This document shows positions 61,454 through 64,000 of a stretch of 64,000 nt of DNA, piece by piece. The notes under the pieces were generated by a model. It worked only from the letters and a program-made list of their open reading frames with translations. It had not been told where the DNA came from and did no database searches. Made by a program: the position numbers and the translations under genes. Position 1 is the first letter of the stretch. Each line of letters begins with the position of its first letter. Source of the DNA: Microbacterium sp. W4I4 (lineage in GTDB: Bacteria > Actinomycetota > Actinomycetes > Actinomycetales > Microbacteriaceae). The stretch covers positions 620,001-684,000 of the forward strand of contig NZ_JAUSXT010000001.1 of assembly GCF_030816235.1 (NCBI RefSeq), read 5' to 3'.

Positions 61454-61591
61454 GCGCGCACCGTTCGTCGTGCTGGTCGGCCGGGGAGAATCACGCCGCC
61501 ACGCTACCGGAATCCGGGCCTCGCACCAGGATCCCGCGCGGCGAGGAGACGGATCGATCCGAAACGCGACACGCCGATGAACAGAAATGGC
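61454..61591. other. Gap between smc and the next promoter, with two palindromes
   Basis: No gene is seen. CCGGA-A-TCCGG (61507-61517) is a perfect 5-1-5 inverted repeat. CGGATCGATCCG (61550-61561) is a perfect 12-bp palindrome, about 30 nt upstream of the next -35. Either could be a regulator site. Confidence 0.4.
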
Positions 61592-61621
61592 TTGACGTCA
61601 GCTGTGAGAATCCACTAGCTT
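61592..61621 (+). promoter_or_regulatory. Promoter for the small ORF and GNAT cluster
   Basis: -35 TTGACG (61592-61597), inside the palindrome TGACGTCA, and a -10 of CTAGCT (61615-61620, spacer 17) or TAGCTT (61616-61621, spacer 18). This is the best-formed promoter near the end of the window. Confidence 0.65.
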
Positions 61622-61655
61622 TGCAAACCGGATCGCTCACGAAAGGAGAACGCTC

Positions 61656-61760
61656 ATGATCACCGCGAACATCACGCCACCAGCCGCAGGCTCCCACGCC
61701 TCGCGCGCCGCGGATCAGACGTTCTCCGTCTTCGGCTTCCGCACCAGCGCGCTCTCGTAG
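61656..61760 (+). CDS. Unlisted 34-aa small ORF (leader peptide candidate)
   Basis: ATG at 61656, 5 nt after AAAGGAGA, a near-ideal ribosome site, about 30 nt behind a good promoter. The peptide begins MITANITPPAAGSHASRAAD and ends FRTSALS at a TAG. It has no signal peptide or membrane segment. It could be a real small protein, or a leader ORF controlling the 92-aa gene and GNAT genes. I recognise no family. Confidence 0.5.
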   Translation: MITANITPPAAGSHASRAADQTFSVFGFRTSALS

Positions 61761-62010
61761 AACTGCAGCTCGCGATCTGCTCCTCTGGAGTCTGATCCCG
61801 CCCGGTTCCCGCCGCTCCCGCATCGGTCGATGACTTCGACCCTCTGCATCCCGTGCGACGTCTCCCTTCGTCGAGACCTCTCGCCCGCGCCCCGTCCGTC
61901 ATCGGACTCTCCGACAGAAATCGGACGCTCTCGCAGCGACCGCTCCGTCGGAAGACGGTGGACGTCGCGCATCGTCCCCTTCTGGAATTCAACCTGAAAC
62001 GAGCACTCTC
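61761..62010 (+). other. 250-nt hairpin-rich untranslated stretch
   Basis: The stretch between the small ORF and the 92-aa gene is transcribed in the same direction and holds four short perfect inverted repeats: GGTCGA/TCGACC (61825-61841), GTCCG/CGGAC (61894-61907), TCCGA/TCGGA (61910-61925) and CCGTC/GACGG around GGAA (61945-61958). ACTC/GAGT can also pair across the next start codon. A 55-codon ORF at 61830 lacks a ribosome site. A structured leader RNA is plausible; no known riboswitch is recognised. Confidence 0.4.
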
Positions 62011-62289
62011 GTGAGTACTGAAGCACTGCTTCGCCAGACCATCCACCCGCCTTGTACCGAGGACGAGATCCTCGAGATCACCGTTCCCGCCGACCGCGCT
62101 GAGCTCACGCTCGGTGACCGGCTCTCCCTGCGCCTCGGCCTGTGGCTGCTGCTGCGGGCCCAGCGCAGCCCGCGTCGCGCCCGCACCCTGAGCCACGAGG
62201 ACGTCATGCTCCTTCGTGCCCGTCCTCGGATCACCGAGCACGAGGCCATCAGCGTGCTCACCTTCGACCTGCAGCGTCAGCTGCGCTGA
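62011..62289 (+). CDS. Hypothetical 92-aa protein
   Basis: A 92-aa protein of unknown function, begun by GTG. It has a polar start (LLRQTIHPPCTEDEILEITV), a leucine-rich helix (LSLRLGLWLLLRAQ) followed by an arginine-rich segment (RSPRRARTL), and an acidic/hydrophobic end. The amphipathic helix could touch a membrane or a partner. No ribosome site is clear. It precedes the GNAT gene by 13 nt and is probably cotranscribed with it. Confidence 0.55.
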   Translation: MSTEALLRQTIHPPCTEDEILEITVPADRAELTLGDRLSLRLGLWLLLRAQRSPRRARTLSHEDVMLLRARPRITEHEAISVLTFDLQRQLR

Positions 62290-62302
62290 TCTGGAGATCA
62301 TG

Positions 62303-63397
62303 ATGAGCATTCGACTCACCGATACGGCGGTTCTGCGTCCGCTCGTACTGCCGGCACGAGCGGACGCGGCACCGACCGAGGACATCCGTGTCTATGCCGA
62401 CGTGCGCAATCGCGCGATCCGCGACGTCACCGGCCGCGACGACGACGACATGACACCGGAGTCGCTGCTGCCGATCCTCCGCTCGAACTCCACAGCCTCG
62501 CGCAGGCAATGGATCGTCGAGCAGGACGGTCAGGCGGTCGGCTGCGTGACGTACGCCATTCCGCAGGACGGGGAAGCCGCGACCGCGTTCGTCACCATCG
62601 CCCTGCGCAAGCACGCCTGGGGCGCGGGCATCGGGTCGGCCGCGCACGCGTACGTCGAGACCGAGCTGCGCTCGGAGGGCATGCGCACCCTGCTGCACTG
62701 GGCCGAGCACCACCACGACGGGTCCGGTCTCGAGCCGATCCCGTCGCCGATGGGATTCGGATCGGTTCCCGCCGACCATGCGGCACGCTTCCTGCAGCGC
62801 CACGGCTACCACGTGGAGCAGGTGGACCGCGGCAGCGAGTACGTGTACTCCGCCGCCGGCATCCGCGATCTGGAGGCGCTGCGCGCCCGGGCCGCAGCGC
62901 CGGCGGCGGGGTACCGCATCGTGCAGTGGATGATGCCGACGCCCGCCGACCGCGTCGAGGGATACGCGTGGCTCAAGTCGCGGATGTCGACGGATGTCCC
63001 CGAAGGCGACCTCGGGCTTCCGGTCGAGGTCTGGGATGCCGCCCGCGTCGCCGAGCACGATGACAGATACGCGCAGCGCGGCTGGACCGTGCAGGTCACC
63101 GCCGCCGAGCACGTGGACACGGGCGAGCTGTGCGCGTTCAACGAGCTGACCATCGGGCCCGATCCGACAGGCCCCGCCCACCAGCAGGACACCCTGGTGC
63201 TGGCCGATCACCGCGGGCACCGTCTGGGGATGCTCGTCAAGACCGCAGGTCTCCTCTCCTGGCACGAGCGCTTCCCCGCGTCCGCCCGAGTCATCACCTA
63301 CAACGCCGAGCAGAACCGGCCGATGCTCGACATCAACGAGGCCATCGGCTTCACCCCCTTCGCCTACGAGGGCGCCTGGAAGAAGGTCCTGACATGA
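62303..63397 (+). CDS. GNAT-family N-acetyltransferase with two GNAT-like halves
   Basis: A 364-aa protein. The first GNAT-like half has the acetyl-CoA loop RKHAWGAGIGSAAHAYVE near residue 105; the second, after residue 210, has HRGHRLGMLVKTAGLLSW. ITYNAEQNRPMLDINEAIGF near the end is common to paired GNAT proteins of this type. The substrate is unknown. Of two ATG codons (62300 and 62303) the second is chosen for its 6-nt spacing from GGAG. Its stop overlaps the next GNAT start (ATGA). Confidence 0.8.
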   Translation: MSIRLTDTAVLRPLVLPARADAAPTEDIRVYADVRNRAIRDVTGRDDDDMTPESLLPILRSNSTASRRQWIVEQDGQAVGCVTYAIPQDGEAATAFVTIALRKHAWGAGIGSAAHAYVETELRSEGMRTLLHWAEHHHDGSGLEPIPSPMGFGSVPADHAARFLQRHGYHVEQVDRGSEYVYSAAGIRDLEALRARAAAPAAGYRIVQWMMPTPADRVEGYAWLKSRMSTDVPEGDLGLPVEVWDAARVAEHDDRYAQRGWTVQVTAAEHVDTGELCAFNELTIGPDPTGPAHQQDTLVLADHRGHRLGMLVKTAGLLSWHERFPASARVITYNAEQNRPMLDINEAIGFTPFAYEGAWKKVLT

Positions 63398-64000
63398 CAG
63401 ACATCCTCATCACCCCGATGGTCGTTCCCCCGACCGCCGACGCTCCGGATGCGACCGAGTTCCGTGCGATGATCGAGCTCGCCAATCAGGCGGCCGAACT
63501 CGACGCCGGCATCGACGACCTCCGCGACACGGCGGAGCAGGTGCTGCCGTCCTGGCTCGACCAGTCCGACCGCGTCCACCGCGGCTTCATCGCGCGCAGT
63601 CGCGGCGAGATCGTCGGAGCCGCCGCGATCACGACGGCGACCCAGTCGGGCACCAGCGCTGCGGAGATCGAGCTCATGCTCCTCCCCGCGCACGCACAGA
63701 ACGGGGTCGGAGCGGCGCTCCTGGAACGCATCGAGCAGGAGGCGCTCGTGCTCGATCGCAGCATCCTGCAGGCCTGGACGCTGCACCCGGCGGCGGGTGG
63801 AGAGCGGATGCTGACCCCGGCGACCGGATGGGGCGAGGTGGCCGCCACACCGCTGAGCGAGCTGCTCGGGGCGAATGGCTACGCACTGGAACAGGTCGAG
63901 CGCAACAGCATCCTCCCGTTCGACGGAACGCTCGACGACGCCGAGCGGCGTCTCGCCGAGGCGGTCGCCTTCGCGGGTGCCGACTACCGGATCGTGTCCT
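63394..64000 (+). CDS. GNAT-family acetyltransferase, N-terminal part
   Basis: The gene is cut by the window end; 202 codons are seen. It begins TDILITPMVVPPTADAPDAT and has the acetyl-CoA loop LLPAHAQNGVGAALLERIEQ near residue 105, as in the first GNAT gene, to which it looks paralogous. Its length will probably be about 350 aa. The substrate is unknown. It is translationally coupled to the preceding gene by a 4-nt overlap. Confidence 0.75.
   Translation, partial: MTDILITPMVVPPTADAPDATEFRAMIELANQAAELDAGIDDLRDTAEQVLPSWLDQSDRVHRGFIARSRGEIVGAAAITTATQSGTSAAEIELMLLPAHAQNGVGAALLERIEQEALVLDRSILQAWTLHPAAGGERMLTPATGWGEVAATPLSELLGANGYALEQVERNSILPFDGTLDDAERRLAEAVAFAGADYRIVS

Noticed and set aside
61830..61997. 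A 55-codon plus-strand ORF in the leader before the 92-aa gene
   Set aside because: No ribosome site, starts inside an inverted repeat, and the peptide is serine/arginine-rich as in random high-GC frames.
61715..62026. A 103-codon minus-strand ORF in the smc-GNAT gap
   Set aside because: Antisense to the 34-codon ORF with no ribosome site or motif; the plus-strand promoter and ribosome site fit better.

Overview
The window is a stretch of high-GC actinobacterial core chromosome. The gene content and order (rpsB-tsf-pyrH-frr-cdsA, rpsP-KH-rimM-trmD, smc/ftsY/ffh, gatCAB, ligA-mnmA, lipBA), the DUF2017, DUF2469 and DUF2004 proteins and the codon usage all fit Microbacteriaceae, most likely a Microbacterium-type organism. 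I could not run a database search, so the genus is inference. I see no prophage, insertion sequence, CRISPR array, rRNA or tRNA gene.

Layout. 1-3.6 kb: end of a DUF2017 gene, a P-loop ATPase, a GerW/YtfJ-like protein, DNA polymerase IV, and an SPW membrane protein next to a TetR regulator with a perfect 16-bp operator. 3.6-16 kb: gatCAB, an acyl-CoA ligase, a DEAD-box helicase, a small P-loop kinase, ligA, mnmA and a cysteine desulfurase. 16-22.6 kb: glgX-glgE-glgB, for alpha-glucan debranching, maltosyl transfer and branching. 22.6-30 kb: a thioredoxin-TPR protein, a membrane protein with an internal lipobox, an AI-2E exporter homologue, a hydrolase, a secreted SLT-like protein, a DivIVA-domain protein and cdsA. 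30-34 kb: frr, pyrH, tsf and rpsB, the last with a hairpin-rich leader. 34-44 kb: an M23 protein, xerC, dprA-comM-yraN, DUF2469, rnhB, lepB, rplS, map, trmD, rimM, a KH protein and rpsP. 44-50 kb: a GCS2-type carboxylate-amine ligase, a SorC regulator, and glpD and glpK for glycerol use; glpD carries a one-base frameshift. 50-61.5 kb: ffh, an XRE-MurA fusion, TetR, lipBA, DUF2004, ftsY, a frameshifted hydrolase and smc. 61.5-64 kb: a promoter, an unlisted 34-codon ORF, a hairpin-rich 250-nt gap, a 92-aa orphan and two GNAT genes, the second cut by the window end.

Working together. Three of the four signal-recognition/segregation genes expected together (smc, ftsY, ffh) lie within 11 kb. The DNA-processing genes dprA, comM and yraN overlap by 4 nt each, as do gatC/gatA, glgE/glgB, lipB/lipA and the two GNAT genes, so many units look translationally coupled. 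A striking shared feature is leaderless starts: about 15 genes have a -10-like hexamer (usually TAnnnT) exactly 6-7 nt before the start codon, and this decided several starts here.

The points most worth a second look are the 61.6-62.3 kb small-ORF/leader locus, the glpD frameshift, the XRE-MurA fusion, the dispersed repeat that has become coding sequence inside trmD, the operator-like palindromes at the TetR and SorC genes, and the four-hairpin rpsB leader.
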